Shown piece by piece: positions 32,143-43,466 of a stretch of DNA of 64,000 bases. Each line of letters opens with the position of its first letter. Position 1 is the stretch's first letter. The notes under the pieces were generated by a model. The model searched no databases and was not told the DNA's origin. It saw only the letters and a list, made by a program, of their open reading frames with translations. The position numbers and the translations under genes were made by a program. This stretch comes from [Phialemoniopsis] sp. UDSM-2020. Its lineage: Eukaryota > Ascomycota > Sordariomycetes > Thyridiales > Thyridiaceae. The DNA lies in the NCBI GenBank assembly GCA_018873225.1, contig JAEILZ010000009.1:1975501-2039500 (forward strand). Reading direction: 5' to 3'.

Positions 32143-34304
32143 GGCTGTGTCTTTGTGTCTGAAAGACTATATGGTATGTGCAATAAGAGATGAATTCTAA
32201 GGCTTGTTTAGACAGTAAGTTGGGATTTAGTTGCGGAAGTGTGTAGTAGAGAATTTGATCTGATAACTCGAGAACAGTGAGGTTGGGCACATAGTTGATG
32301 ATAAAATATATAGCTATAACTCGCGAACCTAGTGTCAAAGCGACTTGTGGGGATTGGCGAGATCGGAATTGATGTTTCTGAAAGGGTGGGAGGGGGCGAT
32401 GAGTGAGCAAGGTCAGGGCGGCGCCATCTTGCCCAGGAATGCCTTGCGGGGGAGGTTTGCGGGGGAAATGACCTTTGGAATTGGGGGCTGAGCGAGCAAG
32501 CGAAACGTAAGAGACTCGTCAGTTAAACTGTTTTGAGCAAGTTGAATGAGATGTCAAAGACGTCTCAAGGTCATAATGACTCAAGAACGGGTTCGTCGAT
32601 AAGGCATCACAGCGGTAGCATAAGGCATGCGTGCTTGTACCTCCATCCGTGGCGTACTAGATTAGAATCTTCTGGTCTGCAAAGTGTGCATTCCTCCATC
32701 GATAGCAAACCCCGTGCGTAGTGCCAGTGGACCAAGTGGTGCAGCAGATGTTTCTAGACTCCTGGCAGCTTGTCTGATTTTGTCGTGGCGCATTGAACTT
32801 TGATCTAGTGTGACAGTCCCAAATCGGGAATTGGAAAAGAGAGTCCACCCCTTTCCAAGCCTAGTCCAATGGGGTTTCAACCCCCCCGCACTAGCTTCCA
32901 TATCCTCCGGCTGTTGATGGCTTTCGGTGTCCAGTCTAAGATGGCACTTGATCCACATATGCATTGCATATCTCCGCCAAGTCCTTTGGGACCTCCGTTA
33001 ACGCTCGAAGGGTAACAAGGTTGCAATCATGCAGGGACTTAAGCGCCAACTGCAACATCCTAATCATCCCGCACGCTAAAGTTGTCAACTCGATTGATGA
33101 TACAGATGTCAGTACCCGACTAGTCTCATGACCATTGGGCTCTATCAGTATCCGATGTGCTCTCATCGTGTTGTCTCAATTGGGAAGTGTAACGGCTTCA
33201 TTATGATACACGCGAACTAGTCTTGCCGTTGGCCTGACCCGTGCAATTATCGATGCTGAAATTGGATGAATAGGACGCCGGCTATGAATGATGAAGGATG
33301 TCTCTCACTTGGCGCATCCGCGACACCCGTGGAATCGAGATTTGTTCCTTGCGAGATGGCTCCGATGTAGTCCTCGTCACGCATCAGCATCCACACTGCA
33401 TGACCGGGTCAGCAACAAGTCGGAAGCTGTGGAATTCTGTAGAGTAGAAGAGCCACATCCAAGATTGTAGCTAGCCGTTGAGACGCAAGCTGATGAACCT
33501 GGTTGGGGCGACTTCTCCGTGATTGGTCACTCTGAGAACAGCAGTCAGTCGAGAACAGTCTGTACTTGCTTCTCGATGCGACTTCACATCGCATTCCACG
33601 AAGGATTGAAAAATGCAATACTAAATTGGCAGGTGATATCCGTCAGCAGGTCCCCTGGCAGTAGAAGTGCGAGGCGACCAGTCAAGTTGGTCCACAAGGC
33701 TGCTGGAAGATTCGTACGATCCTTCGAGGGCGTTCCAGACGAGTTTGTTCCGTGAAGATAGCAGTTTAGACCTCCAGGCATGTTTCAAGGGAACAGATGA
33801 CAAGCCCCTAGAGCGCATTGGCACACGGACATGTTCAGGTTGACCCAAGGAGAGGCTAGGACTAGCGGTGAAAACTCGCGTCTCGCTTTCAGCATCGGAC
33901 TACAGTCTCAAATGCAAGGTCCTCAACACTCCTTACCACGGGACAGAGCAAAGTGCTCAGATTCTAGACACCTTCAACCTTCAATGACAGTGCCTCGAGA
34001 TTGTTGTCACCATAACACTAGCCCTTCCGGGCCCTTGTAAGATGTGGGCCTCATTTTCGAGAACCAAGTTGTCTAAACCAATATCTGCACGATTGTGGGA
34101 AAAGAAGCCAACGAACATCGTAATACAACCTGACACGACTTGGGTCTCAAGTATGAAGCTGTAATGTAATCTCATTGTCCCTTCACACAGTCACATTCAC
34201 TGAAACTAACAATACTGAAGCGAGGCTCAAGTCCAGCATGACCAGTTCTTATGACAAACGCTGTAACGATGAAGTAAAATATTGCATTACTCTATTTCCC
34301 CTCC
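32143..34304. other. 2.2-kb stretch without recognisable gene
   Basis: This is the longest gene-free interval of the window. Frames on both strands are short and give no domain signal, and no tandem or inverted repeat structure stands out. It carries the oxygenase promoter at its left end and the 3' end of the aldehyde dehydrogenase gene at its right. Confidence 0.5.
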
Positions 34305-35853
34305 TCACCTGTCAGTGTTGCCAATAGTCACGCCCTTGATCCACTGGTACTCGCTCAGGCCGTACTTGCTCCCCTCGATGCCCACGCCGCTCTCCTTGAC
34401 GCCCCCAAACGGCGCCTCCACCGCCGTCATGAGCCCCGTGTTGGCGCCCACCATGCCGCACTCGAGCGCCCTCGCCACGCGCATGACGCGCCCGACGTCC
34501 CTCGAGTAAAAGTACCCCGCGAGGCCAAACTCGGTGTCGTTAGCCAGCTCCAGGACTTCGGCCTCCGTCTTGAACGGGAAGAGCGCCGCGAGCGGCCCGA
34601 ACGTCTCATCCGACGCGACGTCCATCTCGCGCGTCGCGCCGCTGACGACAGTCGGCTCGTAGAAGAAGCCGGGCCGGTCGGCGGGCTTGCCGCCGATGCG
34701 CAGCTTGCCGCCCTTGGCGAGGGCGTCTTTGACTTGCTCGTCGACCTTGCGGACGGCGGCGGCGTTGACGAGGGGCCCGTTGGTCACGCCGGCGTCGAGG
34801 CCCTTGCCGAGCTTCATCTTGCTGACGCGCTGGACGAGTTTCTCGGCAAAGGCGTCGGCGATGCCTTCTTGGACGTAGATGCGGTTGGCGCACTGGATGA
34901 GAAAGGCGTTAGCAGAATGTGTGTGCGTTGGGCGTTGGATGCCAGGGTTCACTTACCACGCAGGTCTGCCCCGAGCACCGGAACTTGCTAACGATGGCCC
35001 CGTCGACGGCGAGGTCGAGGTCCGCGTCGTCAAAGACGATAAACGGCGCGTTGCCGCCCAGCTCCATCGACACCTTCTTCATCGTACCCGCGGCCAGCTT
35101 GGTCAGCATCTTGCCCACGCCCGTCGACCCCGTGAAGCTGAGCTTCTTGACCTTGGGGTTAGTCGCCAGCTCCGTCGACGCCTGCCTGTCCTTGGTCGGC
35201 ACGACGTGCACGACGCCAGCCGGGATCCCGGCCTCGATGGCCAGCTTGGCGAGCGCGAGCGCGGAAAAGGGCGTCTCGCTCGGCGGCTTGATGACGACGG
35301 CGCAGCCCGCAGCAAAGGCGGGCGCGATCTTGCGCGTGATCATGGCGGCGGGGAAGTTCCAGGGCGTGATGATGCCGCAGACTCCCACGGGCTCCTTGAA
35401 GGTGAGCACGGTGGCGTTCTTAAACGACGAGGGGATGGTATCGCCGTAGCACCGCGTCGCCTCCTCGGCGAACCAGCTCGCGAACGACGCGGCGAAGAGG
35501 ACTTCTCCCCTGGCCTCGGCGAAAGTCTTGCCGTTCTCGAGAGACAGGATGGTGGCTAGGTCGTCGGCGTTGGCGACCATGAGGTCGTACCATTTCCGCA
35601 GGAGGACGGCTCGTTCTTTGGCCGTCGTGCTGGCGTAGAACTCCTTGTAGCCCTTCTCGGCGGCGTCGATGGCCTCGACAAAGTCCTGCAGGGAGAGGTC
35701 GGCGCATTGCGAGAGGATCTCGCCGGAGGAGGGCTCGTAGACGGGGAAGGTCTTGCCGTCCTGGCCGGACCGCCACTCGCCATTGACAAGACCGCGGGTC
35801 TCGAGGAGGGCCCGGTTCTTGAGGGGGATTTCGACCTTGGAGTCGACGGTCAT
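34305..35853 (-). CDS. Succinate-semialdehyde dehydrogenase
   Basis: Two exons, 35853-34957 and 34892-34305, with a 64-nt intron, giving 494 residues. It is an aldehyde dehydrogenase: PWNFPAAMITRKIAPAFAAGCAVVIKP, the FTGSTGVGK NAD-binding turn, MELGGNAPFIVFDDAD with the general-base Glu, and FRCSGQTCVCANRIYV with the catalytic Cys. The CVCANR pair, joined exactly by the splice, is characteristic of SSADH (second Cys used for redox switching). PFGGVKESGVGIEGSKYG is the usual C-terminal block. It oxidises succinate semialdehyde to succinate in the GABA shunt. No obvious mitochondrial presequence is seen from ATG 35853, as in fungal cytosolic Uga2. Neighbours include a 2-hydroxyglutarate dehydrogenase and an amine oxidase. 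Confidence 0.9.
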
Positions 35854-36777
35854 TTTGGGTATCTTGTCTCGGGTTCTGGGGAGTTTGGAACCGTAAGATG
35901 GGAATGGTAAAGACAATATCAAACGCTTTGACCAGATATCACCACTGTTTCATCAAATTTCAGAGCTGCGTCACAGGAAAGATGGGTTTAAATCGGATCG
36001 AAGACGGTTCAAAGAGTCAACATCTTCCTCCGCGTACCGGATGCTCCAGACCGTCTCCATGGTTTTGAAGTGACGGCTTGCACCGGAGAACACTCTCATT
36101 GTGACTTCTCCATCAGGATAGCTTCCGATGGCAAACGCAGCGATGCCAACAAATTGGAGCGGGCGACCCCGAGAACAGTCGGAGCTCCCCAGAATCTCGA
36201 GATTTGGCAGTGCTCCAACCGGGTGGCTCCGGAATTTGGGGCTAACAGAGAGGACCCAATAGGCCAGTGAGCCCCGTTGCTATTGGGGAACATTGGGGCA
36301 TCCGCCATGGTTCTCCGCAACAGACCCCTTCAGGCGGCTCTCATTTCGTTGCCTCAATCCGTCCTAGCGAGGGGCTGATGGAAATTCCAGAGAGCTTCCA
36401 TCACCCCCTCCACACCATGACAAGCGGGCGCTAGAAGGTCCTTTTGATCAGGAGGGTTGCATCGCCATCAAAGACATTTCGTTTCGACTCCGAGCTCGGC
36501 ATCATCAAGTGTCTACAGTGGATATCGTTGCTCCCCACGTCATTACGAATGCACTAGTTTTGACATACCGGTATTCAGAAACGGCTAATGCGATGGAGGG
36601 GGAGATCAATCTTAGGCTTTGCGGGACGGATCTTGCTCAACGAGATTTTTTATTACCTAACAAATCTACAGGCTGTCGATGCAAAGATGCCAGAGGTCAC
36701 CATGCGATGATGATGTCTTCCCCGGCGTATACAAGAAAACATATCCAAAATCCTGTTTGTCTACTGTATGATCACAC
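35854..36777. other. Intergenic, SSADH promoter
   Basis: 924 bases upstream of the SSADH gene and downstream of the flavoprotein dehydrogenase. CCAAT elements are listed separately. No gene seen. Confidence 0.5.
36255..36298. promoter_or_regulatory. Inverted CCAAT-box pair
   Basis: CCCAATAG at 36255-36262 faces CTATTGGG at 36280-36287, an 8-bp inverted repeat centred on CCAAT. A further ATTGGGG starts at 36292. They lie about 400 bases upstream of the SSADH start. CCAAT boxes are bound by the fungal HAP/AnCF complex (family knowledge); use here is inferred. Confidence 0.4.
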
Positions 36778-38462
36778 TTAGATGTATTTGTAGGGGTTCA
36801 TGATGCCGTTCTGTGTTCAGGGAGAAGGTAGGTTAGCGAAAGAACTGGACTAAAAAGTGTTTCGAGTGATCTTACCGGGTCGTAGTGGGCCTTGAGCTGC
36901 TTCATCAGGCCCAGGACGGTGTCGTTCTGGCTGTACCCGATGAACTTCTTCTTGGCCAGGCCCAGGCCGTGCTCGGCGCTGATGCTGCCCTTGCGCTCCT
37001 TGATCCACTCGTACACCCACGGCTCGAGCGCCTGCTCGACCTCCTTGCTGTACCGCCGCACCGCGATGTTGAGGTGCAGGTTCGAGTCGCCCATGTGGCC
37101 GTACCCGACGACGGTGCGCACCGGGAAAGAATCGTCGTCACCGACGAGCCCGAGCTTGGTCATGCGCTCGAGCGTGTCGTCGACGAGCTGGTACAGGTCC
37201 GACAGCGGGATCGAGACGTCGAACTTGTAGGTGCCGCCGAGGTGGTTGAGCGTCTCGGTGATGCCCTCGCGCCAGGCCCAGAGGGACCGGAACTGCGTCT
37301 CGTCCTGCGCGAGCACGCCGTCGGCGACGATCCCCTCGCTCATGATGTGCTCAAAGAACTCCTCGAGCTTGGCCATGTCGTGCTCGCCGTTGGAGCCGTG
37401 CGTCTCGACGAGGCCGTAAAAGGGGTACTCGCCCTCGATGGGGAAGGCGTTGCCCGTGTGGCCCCGGACGAGGCGCTGGCTGCGGCCGTCCATGAGCTCA
37501 AAAGCTGACAGGATTTCCGATAGGCGGCCCTTGGCCTCCTTGAAGGCGTCGAGCATCTTCTCGTAGCTCTCGAAGCCGAAGTAGGCGACGTTGACGGCCT
37601 TGGGGCGCGCGGGGCACTGGACGGCAGCCTTCGTGATGACGCCGAGGGTGCCCTCGGCGCCGATGAAGAGCTGCTTCAGGTCGTAGCCCGTGTTGTTCTT
37701 GCGCAGGGTGGACAGGGTGTCGACGACGGTACCGTCGGGCAGGACGGCCTCGAGGCCGAGGACGCTGCCGTGCAGGGAGCCGTAGCGCAGGAGGCGCAGG
37801 CCGCCGGCGTTGGTGGCGATGTTGCCGCCGATGTGGCAGGAGCCCTTGGCGCCGAGGTCGAGGGGGAAGAGGTGGTTGCGCTCGGCGAGGTAGTTGTCGG
37901 CGACCTCGAGGATGACGCCGGCGTCGGCGACGAGGACGCCCGAGCGCTCGTCAAAGGACTCGATCTTGTTCATGCGCGACATGTTGAGGATGACCTCGTC
38001 GAAGACGGGGACGGAGCCGCCGACGAGGCCCGTGTTGCCGCCCTGGGGCACGACGGCGAGCTTGCGTTCGTTGCAGTACTTGAGGATCTTGCTCACCTCC
38101 TCGGTCGAGGCGGGCTTGACGAGCAGCTTGGACTGGCCGCGGTACTTGTTCATCCAGTCGCCGTTGAAGGGGTGTAGGTCGTCCGAGGCGTCGGCGGTGA
38201 CGCCGTCGATGACGGCCGACTCGGCGCCCAGCAGGTCCTGGAAGAACTTGACGTCCTCGGCGGTGACCTGGGCAAAGTTGGGATTCCGCTTGAGGTCCGG
38301 GTAGTTGTTGGCCGTGAGCTTGGTCGGGGCGGTCGAGTCGGCGCGCGTGGCAGAGGCCGAGAAGGCGCGCGCCGCGATCGGCACAGGCTGGCGAGCGGCC
38401 CGGGCGGCGCTGCACATGGCCGCCCGCCGCAGCGCCGTCGAGGCGAGTCTTGCGCTACGCAT
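36778..38462 (-). CDS. D-2-hydroxyglutarate/D-lactate dehydrogenase-like FAD enzyme, mitochondrial
   Basis: Two exons, 38462-36876 and 36810-36778; the last exon is only 33 nt. A 65-nt intron is removed and the protein ends in DPNGIMNPYKYI, the canonical C-terminus of the family, giving 539 residues. The N-terminal ~40 residues are a strong mitochondrial presequence (Arg/Ala/Ser rich, no acid before residue 41). The FAD-binding PCMH domain shows VVPQGGNTGLVGGSVP and GAKGSCHIGGNIATNAGGLRLLRYG. The C-terminal oxidase domain has GYGHMGDSNLHLN and SAEHGLGLAKK (metal/substrate His). It belongs to the Dld2/AIP2/D2HGDH group. These oxidise D-2-hydroxyglutarate or D-lactate and pass electrons to ETF or cytochrome c, depending on the member. 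Divergent from the amine oxidase gene. Confidence 0.92.
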
Positions 38463-39847
38463 CGCGAGATCCGTAGTCTGCGTATGTGAGAAGCGCTCCG
38501 AAGATGAGAGAGCGCGCGCTCAATCGGAGCAAGCTTGACCCTTCTCTTGAAGCCGGGGTCGTCGCGCGACGTACGCAGTCACGAGCAGTGGTCCGATGCT
38601 CTGCGCAGGATGTTGCAAGGACAGCTGATGGAAGACGCTCCAGATGATACGATCTGCTCTCTTGAGTTTCCAATCTCTAGATAGCTACTACAGGCTTACA
38701 ATTCTCATGCGTCAATGTCGGGAGCTCTCATGCAAGAACGGAGCTCATCGAAGCGAACTGCCTCCAACTTTTTTCTGGGGAGGGCCCACATAAATAATGC
38801 CAGTTCTCATCCGGCCTACTCATTCAAGCAATTTTTTCCCTACTGTACCAGGAACAAGGCATATTTTACCACCAGAAAATAAGTCCCTCGGAACCCATAT
38901 TCCCGCATTCGCTGACCATGCTTTCTGGAAAAATAACCTGGCCCTTCAAGACCACATATGTCTTGCCTCGAGATTATGTTGAACCACTGCAAGACCGGGC
39001 TTCTCCGCCTTGAAATGTCAGGCTAAGCAACACGGTGCAATGTCGAGTCGAGAGTCGCAGTTGCGTCGGGTCACCGCGATGGCGACACGTCCGATTGGCG
39101 GGATACTCCGAACGAGGTGGACCTGCGTCTTGAATTGAAGCTTGGCCCTGGCATTCTTGGCCCCGAAGGCGGCGGGTGATGGACTTGCGGGGAATCTGCC
39201 GTGCTCCCGAATGCCAGTCACCGTCTTCATGGAAGAACGGCAAATCGATTGGACCCTGGAGAACTGTGATGGCATTGTTCATTCGGGGTAGCTACTTGAA
39301 AAGCAGGCATCCCCTCTTCCACCTCCACCTCTGGACTCTGGTCCAGTCCTGGACGCTTTCTTTACCGCCTGACTAGCACTACAGGGCCGCCTTTTAGAGC
39401 AAAGGCAGCTCTCAGTGTTATTTCCAGAAGGGGTTTGGCAAATCTGGGGCTGGTCCACAGCGCTGACAGACCTATCCGGACCCATTGAACCCTCCATCCA
39501 TGGAGAAAACTTGGGGAGAGGTGAGCCGCATCGAGCTTCCCGCTGGCTCGATCCCCAGTAGCGTGCCGGTGCGATCAACTTACGATGAGAGTGTCTCTCT
39601 CATTCTCGTAGCCAGATTGGGGTCGAGTGGGTGTGCTGGTGTGGGGGAGAGCTGCATGCACGCTCTCAAGTGTGCCTCTTGAGCTGCTTCTTCCCCACCA
39701 CTTACACGGAGCTTTAAAGCTGCCCAGTCTGCTTCTCCTTGTTGCCCGCACTCTGCTTTTGGGGTTATTCTTGACTTGAATTCTCAATTGATCTTTCTTT
39801 TCGTTCAATTCGTGTCTTTCGGTTCCTTACTCGCTGATACCCCAAAC
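38463..39847. other. Divergent promoter region, no gene seen
   Basis: 1385 bases between the flavoprotein dehydrogenase and amine oxidase. A hydrophobic frame just upstream of the amine oxidase (39776-39847) starts from TTG, so it is treated as untranslated leader. Confidence 0.5.
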
Positions 39848-41292
39848 ATGTTCGACGTCGTCGTGATCGGAGCCGGCCTCAGTGGCCTCCAGGCCGCTTG
39901 GTCTGCCAAGCAAGCTGGCCTGTCAGTCGCAGTTGTCGAGGCCCGCGATCGTGTCGGTGGAAAGACCTGGAGTGTGCCTTTGGCCTCTGGCCGTGGTTTC
40001 GCGGACCTGGGCGCCGCCTGGGTCAACGAGCGGACCCAGAAGCGCCTGAGCAAGTACATCAAGCAGTTCAACGTCGCGCTGCAGACCCAGCGGCTCGAAG
40101 GCACGGCCGTCATGCAGGTCGCCAAGGACGAGAGGCTCGAGTTCCCCTTTGGCATCACGCCGGATTTCTCCCCGGCCGAGAAGAAGGACCTCGAGCGCGT
40201 GCGCGACCACATCCAGGCCGAGTCGCTCAAGCCCGGCCCGCCCAAGAAGGAGGACGACGCCGTCTCACTCGACCAGTACGTGCGCAACCTGGGCGCGTGC
40301 GACAAGACGGTCAAGATGATCAACCTCTGGGTCAAGGTCATGCACGGTATCGAGTCGACTGAGGAGTCGGCCGCCTGGTTCATCGACTACTGCCGCCGCA
40401 ACCTGGGCCTCTTTTCCATCCGCGCCGATGACCACACGGGCGGCAACTACCAGCGCACGCATGGAGGTGAGTTTGATTACTCGGGATGTCAGTCTCTCGA
40501 GCTTTCACTAACAGAGTTCGGACATCAGGCACCCAGCAATTCGCCAACGGCATCGCCGGCCTGATCGGCCACCACAACATCCACCTCTCCCAGCCCGTCG
40601 CCTCCATCGAGGACACCAAGTCCCACGTCTCCGTCAGCACCACGACAGGCAACGTCTACCAGGCCCGCAAGGTCATCATCTCCATGCCGAGCACCCTCCT
40701 GCAGACCCTCAACTTCTCCCCTGCGCTCCCGCAACCCGTCCGCGAGGTCGCCGACTCGACCCGGCTCGGCCACTACAACAAGGCCATCGTCTGCTACGAC
40801 CGCCCCTGGTGGCGCGACCTCGGCTTCAACGGCTTCTTCATGAGCTACGACGGGCCCGTCGCCCTCGCGCGCGACACCTCCGTCGACGCCACGGGCCACT
40901 TCTCGCTGACGTGCTTCGTCAACGGCGACGCCGGAGCGGCCTGGAGCAAGCTGTACCCGCACGAGCAGCGGCGGCAGGTGCTCGAGCAGATCGGCAAGAT
41001 TTTCAATGTCGGCAAGGACTCGGAGGCGTTCCGCCCCATCGAGGTCTTCCAGCAGATCTGGAAGCACGAGCTCTACTCCCAGGGCGCGCTGGCGCCCGTG
41101 CATGCGCTGGGGCACTACACCAAGTTCGACGCGGTGTACGGCAAGCCCGTGGGCAACCTGCATTTTGTCGGCACCGAGTACTCGACCGAGTGGAAGGGGT
41201 ACATGGAGGGCGCGCTGTGCTCGGGCGAGCAGGGCGCTAAGGAGGTCGTCGAGAGTCTGAAGCGTGAGGGCGGGCCGAGGGCGAAGTTGTAG
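39848..41292 (+). CDS. Flavin-containing amine oxidase (MAO-N-like)
   Basis: Two exons, 39848-40466 and 40529-41292, with a 62-nt intron splitting a Gly codon, giving 460 residues. The dinucleotide-binding motif VVVIGAGLSGLQAAWSA begins at residue 4, then EARDRVGGKTWSV and DLGAAWVNERTQKRL (the GG motif of amine oxidases). The C-terminal FAD block is NLHFVGTEYSTEWKGYMEGAL. It oxidatively deaminates amines to aldehydes with H2O2 release. The protein ends in AKL, which fits the PTS1 peroxisomal consensus, as expected for MAO-N enzymes. It is convergent with a Zn2Cys6 gene 238 bases downstream. The ATG is chosen so the FAD motif starts at the N-terminus as in relatives. Confidence 0.92.
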
Positions 41293-41530
41293 GCGAGAAG
41301 CTAAGGAAGAGGATGTCGTGAGTCGCTTCAAAATTAATGTCACTCTGGTAAATGGAACCTTTTCTTGCATTTTCATGTATTTCTTTTCGCATCCTATCGG
41401 CAAACATCTACAAGACACATAAACTAGCGAGTGACAGGGATAGAAGCCATAGAAATAACAAATCCAAAGCATTTGTTAACGCCTCAAGCAATTCGTTTGC
41501 ATGGCCTCCATTCGTATATCGTGATATTTT

Positions 41531-43466
41531 CTACATGATAAAGACCTGCGGCTCGGGCAGCAAAGCTGACCAGTCCTCAGACGAATCGCCCGCCCAGATC
41601 CGCTGCAGCAGGTCGAGCGCGCGCCGGATGTTCACAAACCCGTTGCGCTGGTGCTGCCTCTCGAGAAACTCCCAGAAGAAGTCGCGATGCTCCGGAGTCC
41701 GGGCCTCCGAGGCCGCAATGAAGACGGGCCACACGAGGCAGTGCATCCCCGGGACGCCCTCGGGGAACGACTTTATCGTCCTGACGAACGTCTCGACGGC
41801 GTCGTCGGGCTCCAGCACGCCGAGCCCGCCCGCGAGCACGCGGTTGAGGTAGATGGCGTACGCCTGCTGCCGCAGGCTGGCGATGACGGCGAACGTCTCC
41901 TGGTGGTTCGGGTGCAGGCGGCCGTAGTAGCTCAGGCAGTCGAAGCTGTCCTCGGAGTGTGCCACGATGGCCTGCACGCCCGCGTCCTGGCTAAGCAAGG
42001 GGGCGGCGTACACGCGCATTCTATTCCATTCCACTGTCAGTCAAAACACACACACACACACACACACAACCCGGCCTTTTGGCTCAAGGAGACTCACTTT
42101 CGAATCTGCCGCAGCGCAAACTCGGCAATCTCCCCGCCGTCGACCTGCAGGCCGTCCTCGCCGCCCACAGCGTCGATGGCCGACTGCAGCATGTTGAAGA
42201 CGATGGGGAAGTCGGAGCAGCCGTTGACCATGACGGCGACGAGGAGGACCAGGATGGCGAGAACGACGAACTGCTTGGTCTGGCCGTCGCACTCTGTGAG
42301 CTCGCGGCGCCTCTGCAGCTGCCGGATCGCGTTGCCCCACAGCCTGGCCGGGTCGACTACCAGGTTGCCGGCGGCGATCTTGCCCGTGAAGTGGAAGGCC
42401 GAGACGGCGAGTACCGTGCTCATGATGAGCTCGTCCGAGGTGGCGATGGGCAGGACGAGGTGCCGCCAGCCGTTGTGGAGGTCGTCGACGACGACCATCT
42501 CTGGGGCGATGTGATCCGAGACTTTTTGATGGGACGGGATTGTTAGAACTATTGCTTGCGATGAGGAGGTTTGGGATTTGTGGTGGGACTTACAGTATGT
42601 CAGGAGGAACTCCTTCCAGGGGTCGACGTTGCTGATCTCGGACAAAGGTCGTAGCCTATGAAGAGTCATGTCCTGGGAGGATTGATCCTCATCTTGTGAT
42701 GAGATGGGTTTGGTGATCGTGTCGGGAGCCATCGTCGGCTCTGCCAGTCCAAATCTGTTGATGGTCTTGTTACTGGAGTCGGTAGGCGTAGCGCCCGAGC
42801 TGAGCATCATGCCCAGCCCGTTGATTAGGTCGAGCACGTTACTGTTACTGCCGCCGAAATCAAAGTCTGTCTGGCCGAAGAAGTCATCCATGCCAGGAGC
42901 AATGGAGCTATACATCAGAGACGGGTTGATCACCAGGTCGGCAATGTCGCTGTCGATATCGATCAGGCCAAAGTCGTCGTTGTGTACGTTGCTCTGAGAG
43001 TCCAGTATGTCCTGAGGCGAGCCCTCCGACTTGTCCGAGTCGCCACCATCCGTGGCGTTGGTGATTGAGACAGAGGGGGCAGGGTGATGATCAATGCTGG
43101 GCTCTGATGACGAGTTGACAAAGGTGAACTCTGTCTTTCTCGCCGCCTTGCCCGCCGACCCGGCCAGCCCGTCACGGAACCGATACTTGATGCCATAGCC
43201 GCTGCAGGACAGGCCTCTGGCCGTGCATTTGGCACAGCATGGCTTGGCCCCGTCGCAGTCGATCCTGCGCTGCGAGCACTGATAACAACCTGCGTTGTGG
43301 AGAGTGTGAGATAGAGTGTTTGTCGATAAAGGAAAGTGATGAAATACAGGCAGTGCCGAGATGGGAAATAAACGAGAGAGAGAGAGAGGCAGTGAACGGA
43401 TGTGACGGTCCGCATCATCGACGTACCTTTAACCTTGGGAATATACGGGCGTTTTTTACGGGCCAT
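41531..43466 (-). CDS. Zn2Cys6 transcription factor with fungal-specific C-terminal domain
   Basis: Four exons: 43466-43427, 43289-42594, 42521-42098 and 42020-41531, giving 549 residues. The zinc cluster spans the first intron junction: Cys 15, 18, 25, 32, 35 and 42 (C-x2-C-x6-C-x6-C-x2-C-x6-C), with an extra Cys at 31. A Ser/Asp-rich linker follows. The region from about residue 225 on (DPWKEFLLTYFSDHIAPEMVVVDDLHNGWRHLVLPIA and the helical remainder) is the Fungal_trans_2-like regulatory domain found in ACR-2/UGA3-type regulators. Introns are 137, 72 and 77 nt. The first holds a (GA) tract and the third a (CA)11 tract. It is convergent with the amine oxidase gene and near SSADH. A role in amine or GABA use is possible but unproven. 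Confidence 0.9.
42047..42068. repeat. (CA)11 microsatellite inside intron 3 of the Zn2Cys6 gene
   Basis: 22 bases of perfect CA repeat between the donor at 42097 and acceptor at 42021. Confidence 0.95.
43374..43388. repeat. (GA)7 microsatellite inside intron 1 of the Zn2Cys6 gene
   Basis: A 15-base perfect GA tract within the 137-nt first intron (43426-43290). Confidence 0.9.

Noticed and set aside
34879..35559. A 226-codon plus-strand frame over the aldehyde dehydrogenase
   Set aside because: Runs across a well-supported intron and exon of SSADH on the other strand; no family motif.
36798..36875. Longer C-terminus of the flavoprotein dehydrogenase by reading through the last intron
   Set aside because: Splicing 36875-36811 yields the conserved GIMNPYKYI ending, so the read-through tail is intronic.
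39776..39847. A hydrophobic leader-like frame before the amine oxidase
   Set aside because: It has no ATG, and the protein carries a PTS1-like end, which argues against secretion.
40525..41472. A 315-codon minus-strand frame over the amine oxidase
   Set aside because: Composition and lack of motifs mark it as an antisense shadow of the oxidase.
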